In this document: one piece after another, positions 42,829-53,500 of the stretch
How the letters are laid out: each line of letters opens with the position of its first letter
How positions within the stretch are numbered: position 1 is the first letter of the stretch
NCBI RefSeq assembly: GCF_000382385.1
Contig: NZ_KB908335.1
Span: 6,090 to 60,689 of the forward strand
From: Segatella maculosa DSM 19339 = JCM 15638
Lineage (GTDB): Bacteria; Bacteroidota; Bacteroidia; Bacteroidales; Bacteroidaceae
Direction of reading: 5' to 3'
Length of the DNA: 54,600 nt
Program-made: the position numbers and the translations under genes
Notes under the pieces: generated by a model
What the model was told of the DNA's origin: nothing
The model's database searches: none
Seen by the model: only the letters and a program-made list of their open reading frames with translations

Positions 42829-45033
42829 ATGATGAACATTCCTACCGTTTTTTGGCTTGTGCCGCTGGCATCGGCCGTTGCATTGGGCATGGCGTGGTAT
42901 TTTTTCACGGCCATGATGAAAGAAGATGAGGGAACCACGAAGATGAAAACAATCGCCATGCACGTCAGGAAAGGCGCCATGGCCTACCTGCGGCAGCAAT
43001 ATAAGGTTGTTGGCATCGTGTTTGTGGTGCTCGCTTTGGTGTTTGCTTTCATGGCTTATGTGCTGAAAATACAGAATCCTTGGGTGCCCGTGGCCTTCTT
43101 GACGGGTGGTTTCTTCTCGGGACTCTCGGGCTTTTTCGGCATGAAGACAGCCACCTATGCCTCCGGACGCACGGCGCATGCGGCGCAGAAAGGCTTGGAC
43201 AGCGGACTGAAAGTGGCTTTCAGAAGTGGCGCCGTGATGGGACTTGTAGTCGTGGGACTGGGACTTCTCGACATTGCCCTGTGGTTCCTGATTCTCAATT
43301 ACGTCTATGAAGGCGAGCAAACGGCCCTGATTACCGTCACGACAACCATGCTCACGTTTGGCATGGGCGCCTCTACGCAGGCGTTGTTTGCGCGTGTCGG
43401 CGGTGGCATCTACACCAAGGCAGCCGACGTGGGAGCCGACCTTGTGGGCAAGGTTGAGGCAGATATCCCCGAAGACGACCCGCGAAATCCGGCCACGATA
43501 GCTGATAATGTGGGCGACAATGTGGGCGATGTGGCCGGAATGGGGGCCGATTTGTATGAGAGCTACTGCGGAAGTATCCTCTCAACTGCCGCACTTGGGG
43601 CCACAGCCTTTGCCATGAAAGGCGACATGCAACTGCGGGCTGTCATCGCACCGATGATTATTGCGGCCGTAGGAATATTCCTTTCGCTCATCGGAATCTT
43701 CCTTGTTCGCACGAAAGAAGGGGCAACGATGAAGCAATTGTTACGGGCCTTGGGACTCGGAACCAATGTGAGTGCGGTGCTGATTGCCGTGGCTTCGTTC
43801 GTTATTCTTTATCTTTTAGGCATTGAAAACTGGCTCGGTGTGTCGTTTTCTGTCATCAGTGGACTCATTGCAGGGGTCATTATCGGTCAGGCAACCGAGT
43901 ATTATACCTCGCAAAGTTACCGTCCCACGCAGCAAATAGCCGAGGCAAGCCAGACCGGTCCGGCCACGGTAATCATCAAAGGTTTGGGCACCGGCATGAT
44001 TTCCACGTGCATTCCCGTGCTCGTTATCGCTGCGGCTATCCTGCTGAGTTACCTTTGTGCCAACGGTTTCGACATGAGCATGCGGGCCGATTCCATCAGT
44101 CGTGGCCTCTATGGCATCGGCATTGCGGCCGTTGGAATGCTCTCAACGCTCGGCATAACGCTTGCAACTGACGCCTATGGTCCCATTGCCGACAACGCAG
44201 GAGGCAATGCCGAGATGAGCGAACTGGGCAAGGAAGTGCGCCAACGTACTGATGCGCTCGACGCATTGGGCAACACAACGGCCGCCACGGGCAAGGGGTT
44301 TGCCATCGGAAGTGCGGCATTGACGGCCCTTGCCTTGCTGGCTTCGTATGTCGAAGAGATAAAGATAGCGATGGCAAGAGCCGTGGAAGAAGGGGCCCGT
44401 TTCATAGATGTTGCGGGGCAATCTTTCGACCCTTCGAGGGCTACGATGCCTGATTTCATGGACTTCTTTCAAGTGAATTTGATGAATCCCAAGGTACTTG
44501 TGGGTGCCTTTATCGGTGCAATGGCGGCCTTTCTCTTCTGTGGTTTGACGATGGGAGCCGTGGGACGGGCTGCCCAATCCATGGTGGAAGAGGTGCGAAG
44601 GCAGTTCCGTGAGTTCAAAGGAATACTGGAAGGAAAGGCCGAACCCGACTATGGTCGCTGTGTAGAAATATCCACTCGGAGTGCTCAAAGAGAGATGATT
44701 GTGCCGAGTTTGCTGGCGATTGCCATTCCAATCGTAGTGGGAATGGTGCTCGGAGTGGCCGGAGTTTTGGGCTTATTGGTGGGCAGTTTGTCGGCAGGGT
44801 TCACGTTGGCGGTGTTCATGGCCAATGCCGGTGGCGCGTGGGATAATGCAAAGAAGATGGTAGAAGAAGGACACTTCGGTGGCAAAGGCTCTGCGGCTCA
44901 CAAGGCAACCATCGTGGGTGACACCGTTGGAGACCCTTTTAAAGACACTTCAGGCCCCAGTCTGAACATCTTGATCAAGCTAATGTCGATGGTAAGCATC
45001 GTCATGGCAGGACTCACCGTGGCGTTTATCTGA
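42829..45033 (+). CDS. hppA: Membrane-bound ion-translocating pyrophosphatase (K+-dependent type)
   Basis: 734 residues, about 16 membrane helices. It hydrolyses pyrophosphate and pumps H+ and/or Na+. The substrate site [20 protein letters not shown] and the following [20 protein letters not shown] are intact, as is [17 protein letters not shown] near the end. The segment [10 protein letters not shown] carries Ala where K+-independent enzymes have Lys, so K+ dependence is predicted. Which ion is pumped cannot be read safely by eye. Start ATG 42829. Confidence 0.96.
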   Translation: MMNIPTVFWLVPLASAVALGMAWYFFTAMMKEDEGTTKMKTIAMHVRKGAMAYLRQQYKVVGIVFVVLALVFAFMAYVLKIQNPWVPVAFLTGGFFSGLSGFFGMKTATYASGRTAHAAQKGLDSGLKVAFRSGAVMGLVVVGLGLLDIALWFLILNYVYEGEQTALITVTTTMLTFGMGASTQALFARVGGGIYTKAADVGADLVGKVEADIPEDDPRNPATIADNVGDNVGDVAGMGADLYESYCGSILSTAALGATAFAMKGDMQLRAVIAPMIIAAVGIFLSLIGIFLVRTKEGATMKQLLRALGLGTNVSAVLIAVASFVILYLLGIENWLGVSFSVISGLIAGVIIGQATEYYTSQSYRPTQQIAEASQTGPATVIIKGLGTGMISTCIPVLVIAAAILLSYLCANGFDMSMRADSISRGLYGIGIAAVGMLSTLGITLATDAYGPIADNAGGNAEMSELGKEVRQRTDALDALGNTTAATGKGFAIGSAALTALALLASYVEEIKIAMARAVEEGARFIDVAGQSFDPSRATMPDFMDFFQVNLMNPKVLVGAFIGAMAAFLFCGLTMGAVGRAAQSMVEEVRRQFREFKGILEGKAEPDYGRCVEISTRSAQREMIVPSLLAIAIPIVVGMVLGVAGVLGLLVGSLSAGFTLAVFMANAGGAWDNAKKMVEEGHFGGKGSAAHKATIVGDTVGDPFKDTSGPSLNILIKLMSMVSIVMAGLTVAFI

Positions 45034-45130
45034 AACGAAAAAACGTAAAAAAGACAGTGAGACTGTACAGATTTACCGATTTTTTATATACTTTTGTTAC
45101 ACGATTAACAGTATATTAAAAAGTTATTGT

Positions 45131-45979
45131 ATGAAAAAAGTAGTATCACGCCTGCTGATTGCAGCATGCTGTATGGTGAGTTCAATGCCGGTGATGGCAC
45201 AGTTTAATCTTAAGAAAGCCGTCAGCGGGGCTGCAAAGGCAGTGAAAGCGGCGACGCTGACCGATGCCGACATGGCGAATTATGTCAGGGAATACGTCGC
45301 TTGGATGGACAAACACAATCAGGTTTGCCCTGAAAAGAATCCCTATACCGTGCGTCTGAAGAGGCTGACGACAGGCCTGACCAACGTTGAAGGCATTCCT
45401 TTGAACTTCAAGGTCTATTATGTTACCGACGTGAATGCCTTTGCTTGTGCCGACGGAAGCGTGCGGGTGTTCTCCTCTTTGATGGACATTATGACCGATG
45501 AAGAGCTACTTGGGGTCATTGGACACGAGATCGGACACGTCGCACACAAGGATTCTAAGGACGCATTCCGCACGGCTTTGCTCACTTCGGCACTAAAAGA
45601 CGGCGTCTCATCTACCAACGGTAAGGCCGCAGCACTCACTGATTCGCAACTCGGCGACCTTGGAGAAACGTTGCTGAATGCCTCATATTCGCGAAAACAA
45701 GAGAGCAGTGCAGACAGCTATGGCTATGAGTTTCTGAAGAAAAACGGCAAGAACCCGTGGGCTATTGCATTGTCGTTTGAGAAGTTAAAGAAGCTCGAAG
45801 AGGACGCAGGTTACCAAAAAGACAGCAAATGGAAGCGTATGTTCTCCTCTCATCCCGACCTTGACAAGCGCATCAAGACCATGAGTGAGCGGGCAAAGAA
45901 AGACGGATTTGAACGTCCGGAGAACAAAATGCCCGAGAAACCTGTGGCAAAGAAGACTGCAAAAGGCAAGAAGAAATAA
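45131..45979 (+). CDS. M48 family metalloprotease, secreted
   Basis: 282 residues. Signal peptide of about 23 residues (SSMPVMAQ end). Zinc motif HEIGH at 132-136 within VIGHEIGHVAHK, third ligand probably Glu191 in QESSADSYGYEF. The C-terminus is lysine-rich (VAKKTAKGKKK). M48 proteases of this size are periplasmic or outer-membrane-associated quality-control enzymes (BepA/YggG-like). It heads a run of three genes with the two DUF1266 proteins, 27 bases ahead of the first. TACTTTTG at 45089-45096 may be its promoter. Confidence 0.92.
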   Translation: MKKVVSRLLIAACCMVSSMPVMAQFNLKKAVSGAAKAVKAATLTDADMANYVREYVAWMDKHNQVCPEKNPYTVRLKRLTTGLTNVEGIPLNFKVYYVTDVNAFACADGSVRVFSSLMDIMTDEELLGVIGHEIGHVAHKDSKDAFRTALLTSALKDGVSSTNGKAAALTDSQLGDLGETLLNASYSRKQESSADSYGYEFLKKNGKNPWAIALSFEKLKKLEEDAGYQKDSKWKRMFSSHPDLDKRIKTMSERAKKDGFERPENKMPEKPVAKKTAKGKKK

Positions 45980-46006
45980 GCCGAAACCCCTAATAATGAC
46001 ACCTAT

Positions 46007-46912
46007 ATGATAAAGAAAACAACAACAATCCTTCTGCCGTTGCTGTGCTTCACGGCCCAGTATGCAGCGGCATCCAAGCTTACTGAGAAGCGACTGGAAG
46101 CTCCCGTAAGCAGCAGTTACACTACGTTATGGTTCATTCTTGCTTTCGGTGGCGTGTTCCTCCTCGTCACCTTGTACAACCATTGGTCGAAAGTGAAGAT
46201 GCTGTTCCGCATGTTTGGCGGAAGTCTTCGCATGGAAGAGGACACCCAACTGACCGAGGACCAACAGCGAAAAATGCTTTTGAGCGGGGTTTATTCAACG
46301 CAAAAGAGTTCGCCCATGAATGTCATCAAGACCGGAATGGGCAGGGAAGAACGCCGGGAACTGCTGTCCCGGGCCTACGGAATTACCGATTCGGCGACGG
46401 CAAAAGACAAGTTGGACTATTTCAAAGATGCCGGTTCGCGCCGCTTCTTCACCCAAGTTGCCGAATCATTGAAGCTCAAAAACAAGAAAGAAATCCAGCA
46501 ATATATCAGCGAAAGCTTTGAAGATGAGGAGGACATGCAGGACTGTTGGGAGCAAGTGCAATATGCCTTTGCGTCCTTGGAACCGCTGATGAAGGAGCAA
46601 ATCATACGGGATGAGGCCGACTTTATACGCATCGGACCCGACGCATGGGACGTAGGTAGGCTCGTATTTGTGGCCCGAATGTGTGCCGAAGAGGGCTGGA
46701 TCACCGAGGAAGAACTGTGGCGTTATGCCGATGCAGCTGACGAAATTGCTCACCGCACACTTACCAATTGGGAAGATTTCGGCAAGAGTTACATTATTGG
46801 TCGCTGTCTGTGGTGTGGCACGGCCAACTACTTCGAGGTGATGACAGGCTATGCCAAGAAGATGTACACCAACCCGAAGAGTCCTTGGAAGTGCATTCCT
46901 TTCGCGAAATAA
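46007..46912 (+). CDS. DUF1266 domain-containing membrane protein
   Basis: 301 residues: signal-like start, a transmembrane helix (TTLWFILAFGGVFLLVTLY, about 39-57), then a cytoplasmic or periplasmic DUF1266 domain (about 170-295) with WDVGRLVFVARMCAEEGWI and NWEDFGKSYIIGRCLWCG. DUF1266 function is unknown, and E. coli members sit near chaperone-like genes. It is paralogous to the next gene over its full length (TEDQQRKMLLSGVY against TEDQQRKILLGAIY). Confidence 0.85.
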   Translation: MIKKTTTILLPLLCFTAQYAAASKLTEKRLEAPVSSSYTTLWFILAFGGVFLLVTLYNHWSKVKMLFRMFGGSLRMEEDTQLTEDQQRKMLLSGVYSTQKSSPMNVIKTGMGREERRELLSRAYGITDSATAKDKLDYFKDAGSRRFFTQVAESLKLKNKKEIQQYISESFEDEEDMQDCWEQVQYAFASLEPLMKEQIIRDEADFIRIGPDAWDVGRLVFVARMCAEEGWITEEELWRYADAADEIAHRTLTNWEDFGKSYIIGRCLWCGTANYFEVMTGYAKKMYTNPKSPWKCIPFAK

Positions 46913-46969
46913 GGCGCAAGTTCACCACTCCCGACTTGAAACTATTTCACCAAATCAAACATATCATTT

Positions 46970-47878
46970 ATGAAAAAGAGAGTTATCACAAGCATGATGC
47001 TGATGTTGTGCCTCGCAGCACAGCAAGTTTTCGCCCTTAGATTCCGTGTCCGGGTTCCCGCAGGAGAGTCCGGTGAATCCAGTGGAGCCGTTAAATGGAT
47101 TGTCTATGCCATCGTTATAGTGGTGGTTGCCGTCACTCTTTACCGCTACTTCTTTAAGGCAAGGGGCTTTCTCCGCCTCTTCAAGAGTGGGTTCCGTATG
47201 GACGAGAACACTTCGTTGACCGAGGACCAACAGCGAAAAATACTGTTGGGTGCCATATATGCAATGTTCGACAAAGGCTATCTGAACTCCGTTAAGACCG
47301 GACTTGAAAAGGAAGAGCGCGAAGACAGGCTGAAAGAGGATTGGAACATCGATGACCATGACACGGCTGTTGATGCTTTAAACGATCTGAAGATTGCATG
47401 CAAGAAAGACTATTCCTCTCATATTGCCGAGGCATTCAAGCTGAAAGAGCAGAAAGCCATAGAGGAGTATCTCAGTGAAACCTTTGTAAATCCAAACGAA
47501 GCAAAGGCATGTGCAGAGCAGATTGGACGTGCATTCAAGTATATCGGCAATCTTGTTAAAGAGGGAATCGTAAAGGATGAGGCCGAGTTTTCACGCATCG
47601 GCGGCATCGCTTTCGATACTACTCAATTGATATCCGTTGCACGTTGGTGTGCAGAATCAAAGTATATCAGTGAGAAGGAACTGTGGGAATACGTTGATTT
47701 TGCCGATGAACAGGCCCATAAGTCGCTCACTTCGTGGGAGGATTACGGTAAGAGTTATCTCATCGGCTATTGCCTTTGGGGTGCCGACGGCTATGAATTA
47801 AAGCACAGTGCCACCACAGTCAAGAAGCTCATGAACGAACCTGACAGTCCTTGGCAGCACTTCTCGTTCGCAAAATAA
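46970..47878 (+). CDS. DUF1266 domain-containing membrane protein (paralogue)
   Basis: 302 residues with the same layout: signal, membrane helix (WIVYAIVIVVVAVTLYRYFF), charged linker, DUF1266 domain with FDTTQLISVARWCAESKYI and SWEDYGKSYLIGYCLWG. It arose by tandem duplication of the previous gene and is 57 bases downstream. An M48 protease followed by two DUF1266 proteins in one transcript suggests a shared envelope role. Confidence 0.85.
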   Translation: MKKRVITSMMLMLCLAAQQVFALRFRVRVPAGESGESSGAVKWIVYAIVIVVVAVTLYRYFFKARGFLRLFKSGFRMDENTSLTEDQQRKILLGAIYAMFDKGYLNSVKTGLEKEEREDRLKEDWNIDDHDTAVDALNDLKIACKKDYSSHIAEAFKLKEQKAIEEYLSETFVNPNEAKACAEQIGRAFKYIGNLVKEGIVKDEAEFSRIGGIAFDTTQLISVARWCAESKYISEKELWEYVDFADEQAHKSLTSWEDYGKSYLIGYCLWGADGYELKHSATTVKKLMNEPDSPWQHFSFAK

Positions 47879-47918
47879 GCAGTGCTTTCGTGCAATACAA
47901 ACACAGTCAACCGATCAT

Positions 47919-48116
47919 AAAGTTCAAATTTCAAACGTCAAACTTCAAAGTCTGAAAGCTTAAACTGAAAGATGAGCTTATCATAAAGTTCAAATTTCAA
48001 AGTTCAAACTTCAAAGTCTGAAGGCTTAAACTGAAAGATGAGCTTATCATAAAGTTCAAATTTCAAACTTCAAACTTCAAAGTTTCAAAGCTCAAACGTC
48101 AAAGTTTCGAAGTTCA
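47919..48116. repeat. Three tandem 66-bp repeats of CAAAGTT-type sequence
   Basis: Copies start at 47919, 47985 and 48051. The first two are nearly identical (AAAGTTCAAATTTCAAA ... GATGAGCTTATCAT). The third diverges in its second half into TTCAAAGCTCAAACG. It follows the DUF1266 pair and precedes their terminator. Confidence 0.93.
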
Positions 48117-48127
48117 AACCTTAAAGG

Positions 48128-48171
48128 AAAATCCCTTGTCCACCCATTTCGGGGCCGACAAGGGATTTTTT
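48128..48171 (+). terminator. Intrinsic terminator of the M48-DUF1266 transcript
   Basis: AAATCCCTTGTC (48129-48140) pairs with GACAAGGGATTT (48157-48168), followed by a T-run. The 66-bp array lies between the last gene and this terminator, so it is probably transcribed. 48172-48348 holds nothing I can name. Confidence 0.85.
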
Positions 48172-48348
48172 CGGAAAGTTCGGTAGCAGAAAACGAAGAG
48201 AAAGTGAGGCCAAGGTCCGCTCCCGTAGTGCGTTGGTTACGTCGCAATGAAACTTCGGGGGAAAGGCACTGTTCATGTCTTCAAGTTCTACAAGTACGTT
48301 GATTGCGTCGCAATTCCGTCAGTTGTGTTGCGCAACATCGCTGTTGGC

Positions 48349-48462
48349 ATGTAGGGACGCACGGTCCGTGCGTCCGCTCCAACCAAGCGTTTCTCTACCC
48401 TCCTCAAAGCTTTATGAAAGTATTTTCGTTTAAGCGGACGCACGGCCCGTGCGTCCCTACAT
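48349..48462. repeat. REP doublet (48355 and 48436)
   Basis: Inverted palindromes 81 bp apart, the one doublet with unusual spacing. TGTAGGG on the left, CCCTACAT on the right. Confidence 0.9.
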
Positions 48463-48486
48463 TTCCGGCTCGGCCATATCGGTTTC

Positions 48487-48574
48487 TAAAATGAGCCATA
48501 TTGCGCGGCAATATGACCCATATTGCACGGTGAAATCACCCATTTTATCGTGCAAAATGGGTGAGATTGGACCG
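48487..48574. repeat. 22-bp array, common family, 4 units, ending at the susD stop
   Basis: Units start at 48487, 48509, 48531 and 48553. ATATTGC-GCG-GCAATAT forms a perfect dyad across the first boundary. The last unit is inverted (AAAATGGGTGAGATTGG) and ends three bases before the SusD-like gene stop codon at 48578. Confidence 0.9.
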
Positions 48575-48577
48575 TTA

Positions 48578-50584
48578 TTACCGATAGGCCGGATTCTGAT
48601 AAGTCGTCTTTTCGGCTGCAGACATCTGCAAAGCGTCGATTTGTCCTTGCGGAATCGGGCGCAGGTAATGGTCTTTCGTGATGGTTCGCGTGATGGTTTG
48701 CGGCGTATGGTCGCCCGCCTGAAGTCCGCAAATGGTGTAGGTTGCGGCCTTGGTTGCCCAAGTCTGCGTGCGAACAAGGTCCCACCAACGATATCCTTCA
48801 CCGAAGAATTCACGGCTACGCTCGTCGAGTAGGTAGTCAATCGTGATGGTTGCAGGCGTTGTAGCCACCATTTTTGCACTATGATCTACAATCTTTTCGC
48901 GCTGACGATTATTGTCATACGTCCACTTTCCTGCCCGTGCACGGATCACATTCACAAGGTCTCGTGCCGTATATCCGCTCTCTGTAGTTGCTCCTTTCAC
49001 TGCAGCTTCGGCGGCAATGAAGTAAAGTTCGGAGAGTTTCAGCACCGGATAAGGACGTGGACTGTCGCCGTTGGGCTTGCCAAGTCCCTTGTCTCCCGTG
49101 CGATAGATGCCGTTCTTCCAGTTATTCAGATAGGCGTAGCGACTGATTCCATGCGCACCAATCACCCAATCTGCCCGTCCCGGCAGCACACCACCGCCCA
49201 CATTGCTGTATCCGGCAGCGCTTGTTCCATCGCCTGCAGCGTTGATTGCGCCCTTAACGGGATAGACGATGCTGCCCAAGATGGCATCGTCATCGATGAA
49301 GGTCAGCACAGAATCCTCTGCATTGATGGGCAACATGTTGGCGTTATAGGCTACGTTTGCGTTGCCGTTTGCATCGGAATTGGCACCCGAAAGCTCCCAA
49401 TTGCCCCGGAACTGATAGGCAAACGTGCCGTCGAAACGCGAGTCGAACGTCTTTTCCTTAAAGGTTTTGGTCATCACTTCAATTGGAGTTGCCATTTCTT
49501 TCCACGGGCGGTCTTTCCCTTGAACGGCCTGTCTTTGCACCGAACGGAACTTGGTCCACTTCACAGGATGGCTGGAAGACTCAAGGAAAGTGTAGTCCCA
49601 TCGACACATCCAACGGGCAAAATTGCCGGGTGAATTGCCGTTTCCCCAATCGAAATTCGTGCCACCATCGTAGTAATTACTGCTTTGTGTGTGGTCTGCA
49701 TAAAGCAATATTTCGGCATTACGGTCGTTAGTTCCCACGTTCACTTGATAGAAACTGGGTTGCAAGGTAAAGGCTCCGGGGTTCTTGATTGCCGTGATTG
49801 CAATGTCATAAGCCTGCTGGAAATACCACGAAGCCGTGTGTCCATCGGGGTCAGTACGGTCACATTCGGGGTAAGTAGGAATGCCATTGGGGTTTTGGAG
49901 CCACCATCCATAGGTGAGATATGCCTTTGACAGCACGAGTCGGGCAGCCGTTTTCGTCACCCCACCCGTTACTCTTCCCTTGTCAGGAAGGTGGGTTATG
50001 GCTGTCAGAAGGTCGGGAAAGATGGCCTTGGTGTACACTTCTGGCACCGTATTTCGCTTGGAAGTGCGAACCGAAGCAGTGTTGAATTTCAGCTGACCCG
50101 AGCCTAAATCCAACGGAACTCCACCGAAAGTCTGTACCAATTCAAAGTAGTCAAGGGCACGAAAGAAGTGAGCTTCGGAGAGCATTGCCTCACTGACACC
50201 GATCGATGCGCCGTTTTCAAGCACGCCACTTGCCGTGTTGATATCGGTGAAAGCCACGTTCCAGAGCACGTCGGCACGGCAGTTTGTGGCGTTGAGTGCG
50301 CCTTTTCCCGACATATCGATGGGCAGATCGTTTTCATTTCCACCGTGTCCGTAGGTGTATTCGTCTGTTCCTGTCTCGTTGGCAATGAGCCAATAGCCAT
50401 TGCCCCAATAGTAACGGAGGTTCGCATAGAGCGAGGTTATGCCCGATTCTACACCAGCTTGCGTTTGAAAATAGCCGGGCGTGTAGGTCTGTCGATTCAC
50501 TTCGTCCAGCACATTGGAGCATCCTGCGAGCGTAAGTCCCGTTACCAAGATGCCGATTGCGATTGTATTATGATGTTTTTTCAT
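48578..50584 (-). CDS. SusD/RagB family nutrient-binding lipoprotein
   Basis: 668 residues. Lipobox LAGC with Cys22 (MKKHHNTIAIGILVTGLTLAGC start). The N-terminal TPR-like helices include YFQTQAGVESGITSLYANLR, then EAHFFRALDYFELVQTFGGVPL, the SusD hallmark. The C-terminal DERSREFFGEGYRWWDLVR and PIPQGQID complete the family pattern. It caps the SusC barrel encoded just upstream (12-base gap) and binds the glycan or peptide substrate at the surface. No neighbouring hydrolase reveals the substrate. Confidence 0.95.
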   Translation of the reverse strand: MKKHHNTIAIGILVTGLTLAGCSNVLDEVNRQTYTPGYFQTQAGVESGITSLYANLRYYWGNGYWLIANETGTDEYTYGHGGNENDLPIDMSGKGALNATNCRADVLWNVAFTDINTASGVLENGASIGVSEAMLSEAHFFRALDYFELVQTFGGVPLDLGSGQLKFNTASVRTSKRNTVPEVYTKAIFPDLLTAITHLPDKGRVTGGVTKTAARLVLSKAYLTYGWWLQNPNGIPTYPECDRTDPDGHTASWYFQQAYDIAITAIKNPGAFTLQPSFYQVNVGTNDRNAEILLYADHTQSSNYYDGGTNFDWGNGNSPGNFARWMCRWDYTFLESSSHPVKWTKFRSVQRQAVQGKDRPWKEMATPIEVMTKTFKEKTFDSRFDGTFAYQFRGNWELSGANSDANGNANVAYNANMLPINAEDSVLTFIDDDAILGSIVYPVKGAINAAGDGTSAAGYSNVGGGVLPGRADWVIGAHGISRYAYLNNWKNGIYRTGDKGLGKPNGDSPRPYPVLKLSELYFIAAEAAVKGATTESGYTARDLVNVIRARAGKWTYDNNRQREKIVDHSAKMVATTPATITIDYLLDERSREFFGEGYRWWDLVRTQTWATKAATYTICGLQAGDHTPQTITRTITKDHYLRPIPQGQIDALQMSAAEKTTYQNPAYR

Positions 50585-50596
50585 CTTTTTTGTCGT

Positions 50597-53500
50597 TTAA
50601 AAAGTGATGTTTACGCCAAGAAGGAAGTTGCGGGTAGCAGGCGTGTTGAAGCCCACAACGAGCAAATGTGACTTATAGAACGAGCCAACGGCCTGGTTTT
50701 CGTTACCGTAGGAGTTGGTTTCTGGGTCCATACCCGACTTATTCGTGTAGGGAGAAAAGAGCACAAAGGGATTCTGAACCGTTGCATAAACGCGGGCTTT
50801 CGATATACCGCAGGCTTTAAGCCAGGGCTGATTGAAGTTGTAACCCAGCGTGATGGTACGCACTTTCAGGTAAGATGCGCTGAAATAACCCAAGGAATTG
50901 CCATACTTTGGATTGTTGCTACTCTCGATACCTCCGGGCTTTGGATTATCATTCGTAGGGTTATTCTCTGTCCAATAATCCACTTTAATGTTGCCACGAC
51001 GCCCACTTAGCATGTTCAAATAGCCCTGTGAGCCATAGATAGTCGATATAAGTTTGCCTCCATGACGATAGGAAGCGACGAGTGAAAGGTCCCAGTTCTT
51101 GTAGGAAACACGTGTGTTGAAGCCGCCTTCCCAAGCCGGATCCATCTTTATAATCTGCCTGTCGGCCTCGCCATATGCCCGTTTCGGGGTCACACCATCG
51201 GCCTCATAGGCTCCGTTATAGCGTATTTTTATCATGCCCGCATTGCCTCCCGGCTCTGCAATTCGGCGGATATGCTCTTCATCTTTCTGCCATATTCCGA
51301 TCTTTTCATAGTCATATACGACGTTAATGGGATATCCGACAAACCACCAATTGCTTTCATCTCGCGTTGCTCCAGAGGCCAGTTCTATCAGCTCGTTCTT
51401 GTTGGTATACCAGTTAAGTCCGGCTTCCCACGTCCAACCCTCCTTGTTATTGAGGATTGTTCCATTGAGAGATAGCTCAAAACCGCGGTTGCGTGTCTTG
51501 CCCACATTGGCCATATAGCTGTTCACACCCGTTGTTGAAGGCAGGTTAACCCCCATTAATAAGTCCTCTGTATTCTGTACATAATACTCCAATGTCCCAC
51601 TTAATCGCCCCTTCAGCAGCGTAAAATCCACGCCGAAGTTCCATGTTTTGGAATACTCCCAGCCCAAAGCTGCGTTGGGAAGTGAACTGACATAAGTGCC
51701 CACGGCATAGCTTTCACCGAAGTTATATGGGCGCGTACTGAGCGTTCCCATAGTGGAATAAGGGTTCACAGACTGGTTGGAAGTCTCGCCATAGCCCAGA
51801 CGTAGCTTCAAAGTCTCAAGCCATTTGACATCTTGCATGAACGTTTCTCGGGCCATGTTCCAGCCCAATGACACCGCAGGATAGGTGTGCCACTGGTGTC
51901 CTTTGGCCAAACGTGACGACGCATCTGAACGGAATGCCACGCTAAGCATATACTTATTGTCGTAGTTATACATCAAACGACCCATCACCGACACCAATCC
52001 ACTCTTGTAATAAGCCTGTTGCGAGGGGTCTATCGTAACGTTCTGGGCCTGTCCGATGTTGTAGAATTGGAAGCCGGCCGGCACCTTTAAGCCATACATA
52101 TAGGTCTGTTTGAAGACCGTTTGCTCTGCCGAATAGAGCCCGACAGCGTTGATGGTGTGCTTTCCCCAACTCTTATCGTAGTTCAAAGTGTTCTCAATCG
52201 CCCAGTTGGTCGTGGTGTTTTCGCGCGAAGTTGCGTGCGAATCGGCATTCGGAGTATCTGAGAATACGCCCGTACCCACGTAGTTTCCGTAGTCGCTATG
52301 GCGGTAGTTAAGTCCTAAGTTGATGCGGTATTTCAACCCATCTACGCCGGGTATCTTCACTTCTCCATAGAAATTGTTATATGCACCATAGGCTTTTGTC
52401 TGGTCTTTGAAATTATCTCCCAAGCCTTCGATGCTCTTCTTGGCATACACCCACTGCGTATCACTGGCCATGTTCACGCGTTCTTTCAGCGTTCCGTCGG
52501 CTCTGTAGGGGTTCGTAATGGGCGTCGCACTGAGCGTATTGTAGAGTCCCAACGACCCACCATTGGTGATACTGTAGTTGGCATTGGTGCTGAAGCCCAC
52601 CTTGATATACTTCCCTATCTCCTGATCGATAGCGGCATGCAACGCATAACGATTGAAGTTCTGCGTCGGAATGACTGCTTCATCGCGGAAATATGATAGA
52701 CCAAAGTTGTAACTTCCATGTGAAGAGCCACCCGAAACACCGATGTCTTGATTGGTTGTCAGGCCGTTTTTGAACAGCAATTTCTGCCAATCCGTGTCCA
52801 CACTTCCGGCTTCTCCCCACGCAATCTCGTCCGTTCCGTATTGGTATTTATTGGCATATCGGCGCAATTCCGTGAACGCTTCGGCGTTCATCATGGGATA
52901 ACGGTGGAACAACGTCTTCATGCCTACGTAGCCATTGTACGTTACTGTGGGCTTTTGATCTTGATAACCCTTGTATGTTGTGATGATAATTACACCGTTG
53001 GCACCGCGCGATCCGTAGATAGCCGTGGCCGAAGCGTCTTTCAAAATGTCCATCGATTTGATGTTGTTCGGGTCGATGTCATTGATACTTCCGGCGAAAG
53101 GAACCCCGTCAAGCACCACCAATGGGTCGTTACTTGCCGTTAATGAACGCGTACCGCGAATGCGAATCTGCATCGAAGCGCCCGGTTTTGAAGACGCTTG
53201 CATCATTTGTACGCCCGCAATACGGCCCTGCAAGGCATTCGAAATGTCGCTTCCGGGCACCTCACGCACAAGGTCTCCCCTCACATTGGCTACCGAACCG
53301 GTGACTGCTTCACGCCGTTGTGTACCGTAACCAATGACAACTACCTCGTTCAGGTTGCGGCCCTGCTCTTTCAAAGTCACGTTGAACGTGGCGTTGTTCC
53401 CCACGGATAACTCCTGCTCATCATAGCCGATGTAGGAGAAAACGAGTGTTGCTCCGGACCGAACCGACAGTGTGAAGCGGCCGTCGAGGTCGGTAACGGC

